DNA of 64,000 bases from Aegilops tauschii subsp. strangulata (GCF_002575655.3 NC_053040.3:457360780-457424779), one strand, 5' to 3'. Positions 32,607 to 45,380 are shown, counted from the first letter of the stretch. A program made the numbers and translations. The notes: generated from the letters alone by a model not told the origin.

Positions 32607-33428
32607 TCAAGCAGAGGACTTGCCTTGTTGGGGCTCTCCGGGAGGACGAAGACTGAGCCAATCTCCATCTTCATCGTCCGACAGCACTATGGGTTGGGGT
32701 TCGGCTGCTGGGGGTGTGGCTGAAATTGATCCGAGCAAATGTTGTTGGTGGATCCATAAAAGAGCCTTGTCGAGGGTGATGATGTTGGGTCTAGGCCACA
32801 ACACAGGCTGAGAGGGTAGCAATGGTTCGGATGGCATTGGGCAAATGACTTGAGATGCGAATTTATGAGCCTCACCGTAACCTTCCTTGACGACTCGCAC
32901 CGCATTGTTGTCCAGAGTTCTAAACTCGGCAAGCATCTGGGAAATCATCATCCCCTGGGCGGTGATATACTGCACCAGGCGAGCGATTGCGGGGTCATCT
33001 CCTTGGATAGCGGGAGAAGGCTGCATTCCTACTTCTGTCACAATGGGGTAAAAGCAGAAATCCCGCCTCGCAGCCATATGCGGGTACCTGGTTCGGAGGT
33101 GAATCATAGCTTCCACGGCAGCGGCCTGAATGGCTAAATCAGAGGTAGGCATAGCTCTCCCCTGAAAAACCAATGGCTGGCCATCTGCTGCGGGACCTAG
33201 GCTGATGTGCACTCTTGCATCAAAGCGATGAAGGTGAGGGACGGGTGCCGATTGGAACACCGGGTAATCGGGGCTAGCATTACAGCCAAAGGCTTTGGTG
33301 AGCATCTCAGTAAGAAGGGGTGGAAAGCTAGTGTGGTTGACGGCACTGGTGCGGGTGTAAAACATGGGAGCTTTGAAGGTGCCAGTCATGGCTGGAGTGC
33401 TACTAGCTAGGCTTCTCTGCAGGGACAT
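32607..33428 (-). CDS. LARD-encoded 273-residue protein, unknown function
   Basis: The only long intact ORF of the LARD-like element, ATG at 33428 and stop at 32607. It has no zinc knuckle, protease, RT or integrase motif. Residues about 70-115 have a beta-strand-rich stretch followed by a helix, LAIQAAAVEAMIHLR. That resembles the AxQxAAxEAxxxLR motif I recall from other grass retroelement proteins, and loosely the last helix of double-stranded RNA-binding folds. The C-terminus is proline-rich and acidic (LSDDEDGDW). It lies about 320 bp inside the 5' LTR, the usual place of gag. Confidence 0.7.
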   Translation of the reverse strand: MSLQRSLASSTPAMTGTFKAPMFYTRTSAVNHTSFPPLLTEMLTKAFGCNASPDYPVFQSAPVPHLHRFDARVHISLGPAADGQPLVFQGRAMPTSDLAIQAAAVEAMIHLRTRYPHMAARRDFCFYPIVTEVGMQPSPAIQGDDPAIARLVQYITAQGMMISQMLAEFRTLDNNAVRVVKEGYGEAHKFASQVICPMPSEPLLPSQPVLWPRPNIITLDKALLWIHQQHLLGSISATPPAAEPQPIVLSDDEDGDWLSLRPPGEPQQGKSSA

Positions 33429-33470
33429 GGCTGACTGAGGGTTTAGCGATATGGCGAGCGGAAAGGACGC

Positions 33471-33477
33471 TTTTATA
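33471..33477 (-). promoter_or_regulatory. TATA box directly upstream of the LARD ORF
   Basis: The minus strand reads CCTATAAAAGCG, about 45 bp before the ATG at 33428. The placement suits an internal promoter separate from the LTR. Confidence 0.55.
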
Positions 33478-33749
33478 GGCGGCTATGCGGGACATGCCCG
33501 CACGGTGTGGCCCCTTTCCCTTAATGATCAAGGGTGAGCGGTGCGGCCGACCAGAAAGGATGCGGTTGCTATTCGTTCCACGGATAACTAGGCGGGGACA
33601 GCGGGGTGAGGACGTGTCAGTCCCGACTGCGCCACCTGTTGATTAACAGTGGCCATGCCGGATGCCAGGGATGGGTCAAATCTCGTAGGGTCATTACTGG
33701 TTAATGGTAGCGGTGATCTAATGCTAGGATAACCTATGCCAGCCTGGCT

Positions 33750-33761
33750 GCTCTGATACCA
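33750..33761 (-). other. Primer binding site of the LARD-like element (initiator tRNA-Met)
   Basis: The minus strand reads TGGTATCAGAGC immediately after the LTR end, matching the 3' end of plant initiator tRNA-Met over 12 bases. Confidence 0.85.
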
Positions 33762-36614
33762 TGTCCTGTGGCACCCCGATCCGCATGGAGCAAGGGCCTT
33801 CGCACGTCAGCCCAGGATAACACTTGACGCACGACAGGTCCAAGATACAGCATTCCAGGTACAAGAATATTCATCAAATACATGTATAGAAGAGTACATC
33901 ATTGATGAATACAATCATCTGGCATAGCCCTAAGGCTATAAACTGACAGCGGAAGTCTATTTAAATGGCGGCTGAAGTCTTGGTTTGACAACATAACAAC
34001 TCTGGCTGGGCTCCACAACTCACAGGACTGGCAAGGTTACGGCCTAGCACGACGGATCAAGCGAACAATTCGGGTACGACCTACAAAACTGGCATGACAC
34101 GCCAGGTCAGTACATTGAATGTACTTGCAAGAAAACCAAATACATAGCATCCAAACGAGCAGAAGACAAAGCGAGAACCGAGCGCATGCAACAGCCTATC
34201 TCATATCAATTAGTAAACATGGCACGATAAAAATCAACTAAGCATGAACAAAATCATAGCATCTACTAACATGGCAATGGCATGGCATATCAAAACATGA
34301 TTATAACATGGCAATGGAAAAACATAGCATATCATCTCAATCATGGCATAATTTAACATATAAATCAAAGCATGACATGGCATCATGAAACTATGCTGAA
34401 AATAAGCTACTGATCATATCCAATGCACACATAACAGGTTAACTATATGCAACCATCTTCTGTTCTATCATGGTTCTTTAAATGCAAATAATGATATATT
34501 ACTTATGCAATGCAACCAAACTTGTGCACCGAGTCCCTCGGACTCTCTTACCAATGGGTTGCCTCGCAACCGAACGGTGATCTTTCCGGCGATCACAACC
34601 ACGACCAACACTTGGTCTCCAACACTCACCGAGACCTCGTCTCGTGATCATATCAAACCATTGCCGTGATTTCTAACGACTACCTCACAGTTCAAGTCAC
34701 CATATTCTTGTTATCACATCTTTATTTACCAACTTAATTATTTCAGGTTTATCCTCCATTTCGACCAAGACCTGATAGTGGGACCTATTACGAACTATGT
34801 TGCTATCGATAGACTTTATATACACTCTGCAGAGGTAGCACACTGTACCCACACCACGGAACCCATGGCCTCGTCATCCCATTCGGGTGGACCAACGGCA
34901 TTCCGACAAAACTGACCTACTGCCATGACACTCTCCCGGCCACTCCAACCCACTCCCAACTGGGCTAGTCCTGGGTGGCCCCGTGTCTACCAAAGACACA
35001 ACGACCACCGTCATGGCCAAAACATCCCTCACGGGGACCGGTACCAAAAAATTTAACAACGGGCACACAAGGTTATGTCCGCCTACCTGATCAGGGTAAG
35101 CATGCCCATAACCTTCCCTAGTTGGAGGCACCGGTGAGAGGCACGACAATAGATCGCATTAAGGCCTTCCCAATAAGGCAAATGTGGCTGCACTGAAAAA
35201 GTTCAATTTGGTGGCACTATGACTCGATCCCATCGATGACGGAGGAGGTTTGTTATTATTAATTCATTTTAATTCCTTCTCCATCATCATGAACATGAAT
35301 GCAACAATGAGCATGCAGCACACAAATGCATGAGCAAAATATTGACTTCTCAAGTGCACAACTATAGCATAAAGAACATGACAATACCAAGTAATAGCAT
35401 ATCAACGGTGCATTACAATCCTCATAACATTTTATAATGATGACATGCAAATAAAGTAGAGTAGTGACATGGCATTGTCAATAACAACATTCTAATTAGC
35501 ATGGCAAACGATATCGTGAAAACACAAGCATGCATGACAGGCATAATGGAATAACTGCAGACGAAAACGATATGAAACAACTTCAGCTATACACACACAA
35601 GGTGCAAGCAAAGTCAACATGCAAGTTCGGGGCTCATGATAAGAGGTTGGCTTGCCTGGGGGTCGACAGTTCTCTCTCGAAGGGGGCTGTTTACGTGCAA
35701 GGGCAAAAAGGTCATTTTCACTGTGTGAAAACATAATGGAAATAACACCAACAGAAAGAGCTCAATGAACAGAGAACGTGAGCGCTGGAATCACCTTATT
35801 CGGAGTTACGGGTAAAAAGATACTGACGTTTAAAACTCAGGGACTAGTCTATAAAAATACATCTACAAACAGGTCCCTGGTAGTTTAAACAGAACGTGTC
35901 TTTTCAGAAAATACGTTTTCCAGAGGGGGAAATGTATTCCCGGCCGAAGGAGAGGAAAACTGTGTTTCTGAGATTGAAAACACACTTTCTGGAAATGCGC
36001 TTTCGCGTGGGGAAAGCTGCGTCGCGGCGGGGGCGCCGCCACTTATCCACGCTGGTAGGACCGGGTCAACACGGCAGCAGCGGGGCCGGGCGCCTGGGTC
36101 ACTGCCATGTGGGGTCGGGGAAAAGGCGCAGGGCCCGCCTGGCCAGGTCAACGCCCTCTTCTTCCTCCGGCGCGGGAGCGAGCGTGGCCGAGGGAGGCGT
36201 TCGCCCCGACGGCGCTCGACGGCGACTCCGGCCAGCTCTCGGGTCGTGCGACCTACCGAAATGCGCTGGACGGAGAGTCGCATCTCGGGGTGGTCTCTGT
36301 TGCTGGCGAGGAGCACGGGAAAAGGAGCAGCAGGGCCTGCGGCGGAGAGGGGGTTCGGGCTCGGGTGGACATGGGGCTCCGGTGAGGGAAATGGAAGGCC
36401 GAGGCTATTGGGAGGCTCACTGGAGCATGGGGGGATGCGGTGGTGGTGAGAGAACGGAGAGGGAAACACCGCATCACCGGAATCGGGAGAGACCCGAGGC
36501 GGCGGCTATGGCGACAGTGAAGGTCGAGGAGCGACACCGGGGACAGGAGGAGGGGTTGGGGAGGCGTAGAGGGGTGGGGAGAGGCTGCTGATGATCTCCA
36601 GAGGCTCGAGGGCG

Positions 36615-36628
36615 GGCTATTTATAGCC
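36615..36628 (-). promoter_or_regulatory. LTR TATA box, complete LARD LTR
   Basis: GGCTATAAATAGCC on the minus strand, identical to the copy at 1078-1091. Confidence 0.65.
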
Positions 36629-37129
36629 AGGGCAAAGGCACCCGAGCTGGTCTCCGCCGAGCGCGTCCGGCCAAGGCTCTGCCGGCCGCAGCAGTCACGG
36701 GGGGAAGGGGGAAGCCGACGAGGAGGGAAGTGGACGAGCGCCAGAGGCTCACGGAGACGAGCAAGGCTCGAGGACAAGAGGAGGAAGCGGACACCGACGA
36801 GGAAGAGGACGAGATCATGGGCACGCACTGCTCGAGCATTGGCATGGCTCGCCGGAGAAGAAAACGAAGGGGGCCAGAGGTCCAGAGGGAAGACGACGTC
36901 GAGGGGGAGCTGTTGGGCATTAATGGCGAGGCCAAAGACGGTCGGAGCAGCGCTGCCGACGAGAACAGTGGCTAGACCACCGTTTTGGCTGGCTGCCCTC
37001 GTAGTCACCACTGGCATGGCGCGCACTGGAGTTTTTACTAATGTAAGTTCATGTCTACCGCGTAGTCCTTCCAGAGTGGAGTAATACTGCGGTAGAAAAA
37101 CGGGCAAAGACAAATGGAGCTGAGTAAAC

Positions 37130-38530
37130 CAAGCTCCACAAGTTTGTTGTTGCAAACTTGGCCACACTCTAGAGATTAAACCAGAGAGGGTAAAAGGTAA
37201 AATGGTTGTCTGGGAGGCTTAGGGTAGAAACGACTATGGTCCTGGGAGTTTTGAGGTAATTTGGACAACTATTTACCATAGTTGCTGTGCAACTACCAAA
37301 TCTGACCCAGAAACTAAATGAGGAAGAAGCACTCAGTAGGAGTGATGAATTGGGCTATAACTTGGTAAAGCCTGATGATTTGATCATACAATGATATTGT
37401 AAAAAGTTCATACCAAATTGACTCACCAAAATGGTACTTCCTTCACAGCTATCATTTTTGTCCAAAAACTTCAGAAAAATCCTCACGGCAATTGGGTAGA
37501 TGAAATGAGCCCAAGTCTTGTGGAGATAGGTTATATGGATAGGAGAAGGCCTGGGAAAATTATCAGCCATAATGGAGCAAGATAAAATACACTTGCTTCA
37601 CAAACTGAAAATTTGGACAGAAACCAAGAATTGCTCCTATGCTCACATAGTTCAATGAAATGAACTGAATTTGGGTGGAGGCTAATGATTTGATATACTT
37701 GAGAGGATGGAAAAGTTTCATCCCATTTTGAAACTCTATGAAGGTACTTCCTTCACAAAGTTGTATTCTAGTCAGAAACATTGAAAAATAGCGCAGGGAG
37801 CTAGGATGAATGGTTTGAGCTTATCTTTGGTATCCATGGGTTATTTACCAATGTTAAACACCCTGCCAAATTGCAGCTCAATTCGAATTAGGAATAAAGC
37901 ACTTCCTTTGCAAAATTTCAGAGAAGGCACAAAATTGCATTGGATCATGTGCCAAATTTTTGAACTGAGGAACATGAGATGAGGATGGAACTAGTGATTA
38001 TATAGCAAGGACAAGCTCCACAATTTAGGTGGGAATTTTCTCTGCTATAAAAATTGTAGCTCCTTTGGAAAATGGCAGAAATGCAATATTGGCATTAAAT
38101 AGCAAAAGGCAATTTTCCTTATTTAATTATGGCCAATATACTTGCCAGAGCTTGGATTAGGCATAAGTATCAACTCCACCAATTCTCATGAATTTAGGAG
38201 ATGGCTAGCTATGCCTTTGGATTTTATTCCTCGGAAAGGCAAGAAAAGGAATAAATCATAATTCAAAAATATTGCATGGGACTTAGCAATATTTTTGCAT
38301 ATCCAAGGTTCAGAAAGGTAGAATGGTCTCTGAGATCAATTGAGAGGAAAATCAAAGAAAATGATGGCTCCTTTGTAAGCACAAAGGACATATCCAAATT
38401 CCAAAAATTTGGAATTTAGGGTTTGAGAGGAATTGAGCTGATGCAAATGAGGTCTTGCCCACTGAAAAAGACATGAGCAAGGTTTTGAAAGGTTGGAAAT
38501 GACAAAATTTCTCAGAGTCATCCAGCAAAC
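37130..38530. repeat. Degenerate 155-bp array, second LTR copy
   Basis: Same array as 1590-2990. For example, the TACTTCCTTCACAG core is at 37435. Confidence 0.6.
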
Positions 38531-38631
38531 TCGGGAGAAAATTTTGAAAATGAGTGCCAGGAGAGAATAACAGCACAAAAATTGATAACCCAATTTTGGG
38601 GCTGTTACAGGTCGGGGGTGGGCCACTTAAC

Positions 38632-38913
38632 CTATGACATAGCCCGCCTCAGGCCGTCGCTGTCAACGACCTCAATGTCATAGCCGGCGTCCTCGACATA
38701 CCTGCATACTCTAGCCCACTGATTGAGTGCCTGCGGCCAGTAATGGTCGTTAGCTTCCTCGGCAACGTCGGGCGAAGAGACCGCGATACACCTCTTTTGG
38801 GCCACTCGCTCCTCGAGCTCCACGGGAAGCGTAGCCGGGATTAGGCTGCGATGCTCTGGAGTGGGGGATGGGGATGGGGATCTGTGGGAAAGGGAGCGTT
38901 TGGCAGGCGTCAT
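38632..38913 (-). pseudogene. Gene fragment, 93 codons, next to the LARD insertion site
   Basis: ATG at 38913 after a plant-like leader that includes AAACCCTAGC and a CA repeat. The N-terminus (MTPAKRSLSHRSPSPSPTPE) is Ser/Pro-rich, and the rest is an ordinary mixed sequence ending at TAG 38632, 23 bp before the LTR. I do not recognise it. It looks like a first exon of a transposon or host gene whose remainder was displaced by the LARD insertion. Confidence 0.4.
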
Positions 38914-39500
38914 CTAAGAAACTCAGGGCGGCCTGGGTATGGAGATCGGTGGGAAGCTGCACGGGCAAACCGGCAGATGTTGACAATGGAGGCCTTGTGG
39001 TGGCGGCGGGGGGGACCTTGCTAGGGTTTCGAGCGAGGGAGGGTGTGTGTGTGTGCGCGCACCCGAGGAGGTGTGTGTGTGTGTGGAGGGGGCGGGGGGT
39101 GTTTGAGGAAATGACGCGGGTACTCAAAATTTTACTACGCGGGAGTGAAATGTCGGGGCTATTGAAAATTTTGATGATGGTGCATCGCACACGGTCCGGA
39201 GATAACAACCGTGTGTTATGAAACAGAAAAACCCTCGACGCGGGTAGATATTTTTGAGGGATGCAGGCGGGATTGGGAACAAGAAACATCACACGTGGTC
39301 GAAACACAATAAATGTGTGTTATCAAATAGAAAAAAGCTGCAGGCGGGTAGATATTTTTGAGAGGGGAAGCCTCGTGGAGCCCAATGTAATGTGCGGATG
39401 TGTGCGTGACAGGGGCACAGGCGTGGCAGACGGTTAGTTTGAGTGAACCGTGTCTGTTGCGTCATACGACTTGTCTAATGTTCATAAATTTGGCGAAAAA
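38914..39500. other. Leader or promoter-like sequence
   Basis: GT-rich microsatellites (39043-39083) and a repeated CGGGTAGATATTTTTGAG string (about 39241 and 39343) flanking ACAACCGTGTGTTAT-like motifs. This is terminal-region style sequence of a DNA transposon, family not identified. Confidence 0.4.
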
Positions 39501-41620
39501 TGACGTGGGAGAGGGTTAGAACACGAACACGCTTGCATGTGGACCAAATTTATGTATGAAAAGGGTGGTTTGATGTTCTAATACCAAATGCAACTTTGAT
39601 GTGGCACCTATCTCGCAAAGTGCACGGTATTGCTTGCCCCCCCCCTCGTGTCGGCACGAAGGGAACCCTAAGCTATGAATGCATGCCCCCACCCAACCGA
39701 GGTTCACCTAGCAAAGTGCAAAGTAGCTAGCAGCCCCCCCTCGTGTCGGCACGAAGGGAATCCTAAGCTATGAATGCATGCCCCCCAACCGAGGTTCACC
39801 TAGCAAAGTGCGAAGTAGCAGCCCCCCCCCCCACACACACACACATACTTTCAGTCGGCAGGCTAGAGAGGCATCTCACCAAGATGGATCGTAAAACGGA
39901 CCAAGAATAATCCACCTTGGTCGTACAACCTCTCTCTTGTTGTTGGTCAAAGTGATGGCCATCCATGCAACCCCGGAGATGGGCTAGCTCACCAATAATC
40001 ACACAAGTAGCTAGTCCCCGAAGACAACCACTGCATGCGTGTAGCCCAAACATATGTATGGAGAGGTGTGTTTTTTAATACACAATGGAACAACTTTGAT
40101 GTGGCACCGTGATTTCGAACTAGAAATCCCCACAATGAGTGAGGGTTAGGTTGACAATGCATATGTATGTTACACCACACTTCAAGCCCACGACGAGGAT
40201 TCATGCATGCAAGCGTGCATAGTATATGCGCTCAAACTTAATTAGGTCTGAATCTCACCATGACCTATACTACGATAACACGAACCAAAGGAAGAATCCG
40301 CCATGGTAGCCTATCTTGTTGTCGGTCAAGGTGATCATGGATGTCCACGCAGGCCCACCGCAGGCCCACGAATGTATAAGCTTGTCGCCGATAACCACGC
40401 AAGGGAGTGTACCGTTTCAACACAACCACTACATGCATATGTATGGAGGTGATGCGTGCATGCATGTTTGAATACCATTTCACAACATTGATGTGGCGCA
40501 TGCGTCAAAAATCGTACAGTCCCCACACAGAGCGAGATCGGTTCATGACGTGTTGTTGTACTAGCCACTTCGACTTGATGGGAGGGATTCATGCGTACAC
40601 ATGCATGTGTGTGTGCTCAAATTGTATCATGTCATCCCAGAGCATGACCTATATATATACCGTATTACAAGCAAAAAAAATAATCCCCTCCTAAGTCAAA
40701 TTAACCTCTCTCGTTGTCACGCAATAAGTTGTGATTGACCAAGCGGGCCCACAGATGGAAAGCATCGATATCGCTGATAACCGCTTAAGTGGGTGCGAGA
40801 GGACAACCACCATCGCTTTGCATGTGGGCCAAACATATGTTGAATACCCAAAAGGCACAACTTTGATGTGCCACATGCCTCAAAAACCGTAAACCCCCCA
40901 CACAGAGCGAGGTTCATGAAGCATACTACATATGATGGTCCCCTTCCCCTCTTCGACGCATACTATATGCTCCTACTGTAATACAACCCAAAAATAATCC
41001 TCCTCGATGGTGAAATTAATTAACCTCTCCCGATGTAGGTCAAAGTGATGCATGCATCGACGATGGCCTCGTGGGCCCACAGATGGAAGCGTCACACGTG
41101 AGTGTCCTAGCTAGGATAACCACCGCCTGCATGTGGCCCAAAGAGGTGTTGTGTGATGTTTGAATAGCCAATTTCACAACTTTGATGTGGCACATGCCTC
41201 GGAAACAAAAAAGTCCCGACACTGAGTGAGGTGTACTTGTTCACGGACGCATACGTATAGTATATATGCTAGTCCCCTCCCACCTCTTCGACGCGTACTA
41301 TATACCACCATAACACAAACAAAAAAGATTCTACCTTGCTGGTCAAATTAACCTCACTGTCGGCTGTTCGTCAAAGTGATGGACGACGACCTCATGGGCC
41401 CATAGAAAGCGTCACACGCGAGTATCGAGTGTCGTGTAGGACAACTATCGACTGCATGTGGCCAAAACATGTATGTATGAAAGGGTTGTGTAATGTTTTA
41501 AATAACGAATTCACGACTCTGATGTGGCACCTGCCTAACAAAAAGGGCAACCCACACGGTGGCTCACAACTCGTAGTGTAATGCGAGCCACCCGCCATAA
41601 ATTGATTGATTTTCCATGGG
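39500..41620. repeat. Degenerate tandem array, about 320-500 bp units
   Basis: The motif CTTTGATGTGGCAC recurs at about 39594, 40094, 40495, 40861, 41180 and 41518. Around each lie the same companions: a CATGTGGCCCAAACATATG-like string before it and a CACTCTCGTTGTCGGTCAAAG-like string after it. A 95-bp direct duplication (39646 and 39741, TCGTGTCGGCACGAAGGGA) lies within the first unit. Confidence 0.65.
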
Positions 41621-41701
41621 TATAATGTGCAAGAATCAAATTTGAGCTACATGCACATGTGACAGTGCACCTAAATGCATTGCAAAAACACATGTGTCTC
41701 A

Positions 41702-43102
41702 TGATACGTCTCCAACATATCTACTTTTCCAAACACTTTTGCCCTTGTTTTGGACTCTAACTTGCATGATTTGAATGGAACTAACCCGGACTAACGTTGT
41801 TTTCAGTAGAATTGCCATGGTGTTATTTTTGTGCAGAAATAAAATTCTCGGAATGACCTAAAACTTCAAGGAGCCACTTTTTGGAATTAATAAAATATTG
41901 GTGAAAGAATCAACCGAAGGGGGCCACACCCTGGCCACGAGGGTGGGGGCGCGCCCTACCCCCCTGGGTGCACCCTCCTGCCTCGTGGGCCCCTTGGAGC
42001 TCCACCGACCTCAACTCCAACTCCATATATTCACGTTCGGGGAGAGAAAAATTAGAGAGAAGTATTCATCGTGTTTTACGATATGGAGCCGCCGCCAAGC
42101 CCTAATCTCTCTCGGGAGGGCTGATCTGGAGACTATTCGGGGCTCCCGAGAGGGGAATCCATCGCCATCATCATCATCAACCATCCTCCATCACCAATTT
42201 CATGATGCTCACCGCCGTGCGTGAGTAATCCCATCATAGGCTTCCTGGACGGTGATGGGCTGGATGAGATTTACCATGTAATTGAGTTAGCTTTGTTAGG
42301 GTTTGATCCCTAGTATCCATTATGTTCTAAGATTGATGTTGCTATGACTTTGCCGTGATTAATGCTTGTCACTAGGGCCCGAGTGCCATGATTTCAAATC
42401 TGAACCTATTATGTTTTCATGAATATATGTGAGTTCTTGATCCTATCTTGCAAGTCAATAGTCACCTACTATGTGTTATGATCCGGCAACCCCGAAGTGA
42501 CAATAATCGGGACCACTCCCGGTGATGACCGTAGTTTGAGGAGTTCATGTATTCACTAAGTGTTAATGCTTTGGTCCGGTACTCTATTAAAAGGAGGCCT
42601 TAATATCCCTTAGTTTCCAATAGGACCCCGCTGCCATGGGAGGGTAGGACAAAAGATGTCATGCAAGTTCTTTTCCATAAGCATGTATGACTATATTCGG
42701 AATACATGCCTACATTACATTGATGAACTGGAGCTAGTTCTGTGTCACCCTATGTTATAACTATTGCATGAGGGATTGCATCTGACATAATTATCCATCA
42801 TTAATCCATTGCCTACGAGCTTTTCATATATTGATCTTTGCTTAGTTACTTTTCCATTGCCACTGTTACGATTGCTATAAAACTGCTACTGTTACTTTTG
42901 CCACTGTCACCGTTACTTCCATACTACTTTGCTACTAAATACTTTGCTATAGATATTAAGTCTTTCAGGTGTGGTTGAATTGACAACTCAACTGCTAATA
43001 CTTGAGAATATTCTTTGGCTCCCCTTGTGTCGAATCAATAAATTTGGGTTGAATACTCTACCCTCGAAAACTGTTGCGATCCCCTATACTTGTGGGTTAT
43101 CA
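41702..43102 (+). repeat. 5' LTR of an Athila-type Gypsy element
   Basis: It begins TGATACGTCTCC, the signature of Triticeae Sabrina/WHAM-type LTRs, and ends GGGTTATCA just before the PBS. 1401 bp. The left flank TCTCA should be the duplication; the partner is outside the window. Confidence 0.85.
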
Positions 43103-43113
43103 AGACTATTTTC

Positions 43114-43131
43114 TGGCGCCATTGCCAGGGA
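43114..43131 (+). other. Primer binding site of the Athila-type element
   Basis: TGGCGCCATTGCCAGGGA. The usual Athila form has G at the two positions that are A here, again CpG or CNG transitions. Confidence 0.85.
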
Positions 43132-43180
43132 GCATAGCTCTATTCTTTGAGTCACTTGGGATTTATATCTGTTGATCACT

Positions 43181-44066
43181 ATGAGGAACTTGAAAGATGA
43201 AAGAACCAAGATTTTTCCCTCAACTACGAGGGGAGGTAAGGAACTGCCATCTAGCTCTGCACTTGATTCACCTTCTATTTTGAGTAAACTTGCGACACCT
43301 ACTCCTGCTATTAATTCTGATATGTCGCATGTTATTGATGATGACACTTCTGCTTTGCATGATACTTATGATGAAACTACTTCTATGCTTGATAATACTG
43401 TGCCATTAGGTGAATTTCTTGATGAACAACTTGCTAGGGTTAGAGAGAATGAAATTATTGAAACAGATAATATTGATGAAAGTGATGATGAAGATTCTCC
43501 CCCTAGATATGAATTGCCTGATGTGCCTGAGGGTTATGTTATGGATGAAGAAACTGCTAGAGATCTTTTTGCTTGCAAAGATAGATATGATCTTAAGAAA
43601 TTGTTAGCTAAGCTGAAAGAAAAATCTTTGAATGCTAGAATGAAATATGACCCTGCTTTTGCTACTTCACCTATCTATATTTCTGTTAAGGATTATGATT
43701 TCTCTGTCGATCTTAAGTTAGTTACTTTGGTTGAATCTGATCCTTTTTATGGCTATGAATCTGAAACTGTTGTGGCACATCTTACTAAACTGAATGATAT
43801 AGCCGCCCTATTCACTCATGAGGAAAAAATTCGTTACTACTATATCCTTAAGTTATTTCCGTTCTCATTAAAGGGTGATGCTAAAACAGGGTTTAATTCT
43901 CTTGCTCCTGGTTGTGTGCGTAGTCCCCAGGATATGATTTATTACTTATCTGCTAAATATTTCCCCGCTCATAAGAAACAAGCTGCCTGAAGGGAAATAT
44001 ATAATTTTGTGAAAATTGAAGAAGAGAGTCTCCCACAAGCTTGGGGGAGGCTTCTCCAATTACTTA
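43181..44066 (+). pseudogene. gag: Athila-type gag, N-terminal part, cut by the CACTA element
   Basis: ATG at 43181. An acidic N-terminus is followed by the Athila gag core (KIRYYYILKLFPFSLKGDAK region, about 43826-43890). TGA at 43988-43990 interrupts the frame where an Arg or similar codon is expected, and the frame continues (EIYNFVKIEEESLPQAWGRLL) up to the CACTA at 44067. The rest of this element is not in the window. Confidence 0.85.
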
Positions 44067-45380
44067 CACTACAAAAAAATACACTTTCGTGATGATACGT
44101 GTTTGCCACAGTAGGTCGCGTTTTTTGTCATGCATGTACATCCATGACAAATTTATGACAGAATCAAGATAGTCATACATGTGCTGTCGTAGAAGTGTTC
44201 CATGACATTACCAAAATTATCATCACGGAAGTGTCCACTTCCATGACGATAAATCGCGCGTAACAGAAGTGCTTTCGTCAAGGGTGACCGACACGTGGCA
44301 TCCACCGTAACGGAACGCCGTTAAGCTATCGGGTCGGGTTTTGGATCCGATAACCCGTTAACAGCCGCGACCAATGGGGATTTTCCACGTGTAAAATCAT
44401 CATTGGCTGGAGGAAACACGTGTCGGCTCATCGTTGGGACAGATGTCATCCACTCATTGGACAGAAGGCGCCTATGATACGTCGACACGTGGCACGACCC
44501 ATCAAGTTTAAATGGGCCGACCCAACTAAAGGCCCACAAGATTTTGCGGACCATAATGGGCCGGCCCAGCTAAAGGCCCACAAGGTTTTGCGGACCATAA
44601 TGGGTTGGCCCAGCTAAAGGCCCACAAGATTTCATGGGCCATAATGGGCCAGCCCAGGTAAAGGCCCACAAGATTTTTGTGGGCCCATTAATTGTTCGCC
44701 GAATATTTGGGCCCAGCTGTAACGGCCTGTTAGAGGCCTGATGTAGACATGTATGGGCCCATTTCAGCCCGGTGTGACTTTCGGCCTGGGAATGGCCCGT
44801 GCTGCCCATGGGCCATATATGGTCCGACGGGACATCGGGCCCACTAATGGCTCGTGCTAAAGGTGGCAACAGTTAAGCCCAACGTGACTTTGGGCCTGTT
44901 AAAGGCCTGTCGCATAATTCGGCCCGTTGATGCCTGTGCTAAGCTTTCGGCCTCTTAAAGGCCCATGATATCAGTGGGCCAATTAAGGCCCGAGATATGT
45001 TTCAGCCTGGTAACGGCCCGTGAGCTAACTGGGCCCAAAACGGCCCGGTCTACATTTCGGCCTGCTGAAGGCCCGTCGACGACTAGTGAAAATTGAGGCC
45101 CAACATGCATTTTGGCCTGCTAAAGGCCCGTGGTTTCATCTCGGTCGTAACAGGCTAGTACAATATTCAGCCTGTTAATGGCCCAACGCTACCTGGGCCA
45201 AACTAAGCGCTGGGTCGACAAAAGGCCCAACTAAAATATAGGCCGGTGTAAGTTTGGGCCTGGCGCAATGTGTGAAGGCCCCGATCATTCGGGCCCAAGA
45301 AAGACACAGGTCGGCCCAATTGTGGCCCGCTAAAAACCTGGCCCGTTAAAGTCAAATGTTTCGGTCCGGTTGACTACATC
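44067..45380 (+). mobile_element. CACTA transposon terminus and subterminal array
   Basis: CACTACAAAAAAATACAC starts at 44067 directly in gag sequence. The preceding TTA is the candidate 3-bp duplication. From about 44500 the sequence is a dense array of GGCCCA and TGGGCC motifs at 20-60 bp spacing, typical of CACTA subterminal repeats. No matching right end (ending GTAGTG) was found before 64000, so the element may extend past the window or have lost that end. Confidence 0.85.

Larger units (their letters stand above)
1..38609 (-). mobile_element. LARD-like LTR retrotransposon (host of the nest), cut at the window start
   Basis: Bases 1-3076 match 35589-38609 in the same orientation, so these are the two LTRs of one element. 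The minus-strand orientation follows from the internal side of the right LTR, which carries an initiator-Met PBS (33750-33761, reverse complement), and the internal side of the left LTR, which carries a polypurine tract. LTRs of about 4.85 kb around a 2.9 kb internal domain without gag, RT or integrase match the LARD description. About 1.8 kb of the 3' LTR lies left of the window. The Tat nest 3843-31649 interrupts the internal domain. The flank right of 38609 begins GGTCG, which should be the target duplication, but the other side cannot be seen. Confidence 0.85.
33762..38609 (-). repeat. 5' LTR of the LARD-like element, complete
   Basis: 4848 bp. On the minus strand it begins TGTAACAGCC and ends CACAGGACA, next to the PBS. 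The part 33762-35588 has no counterpart in the window. TATA box at 36615-36628. Confidence 0.9.

Noticed and set aside
44500..45370. The GGCCCA/TGGGCC array as a CRISPR-like or satellite array.
   Set aside because: Spacing is irregular and units are only 6-10 bp. It sits just inside a CACTA end, where such subterminal repeats are expected.
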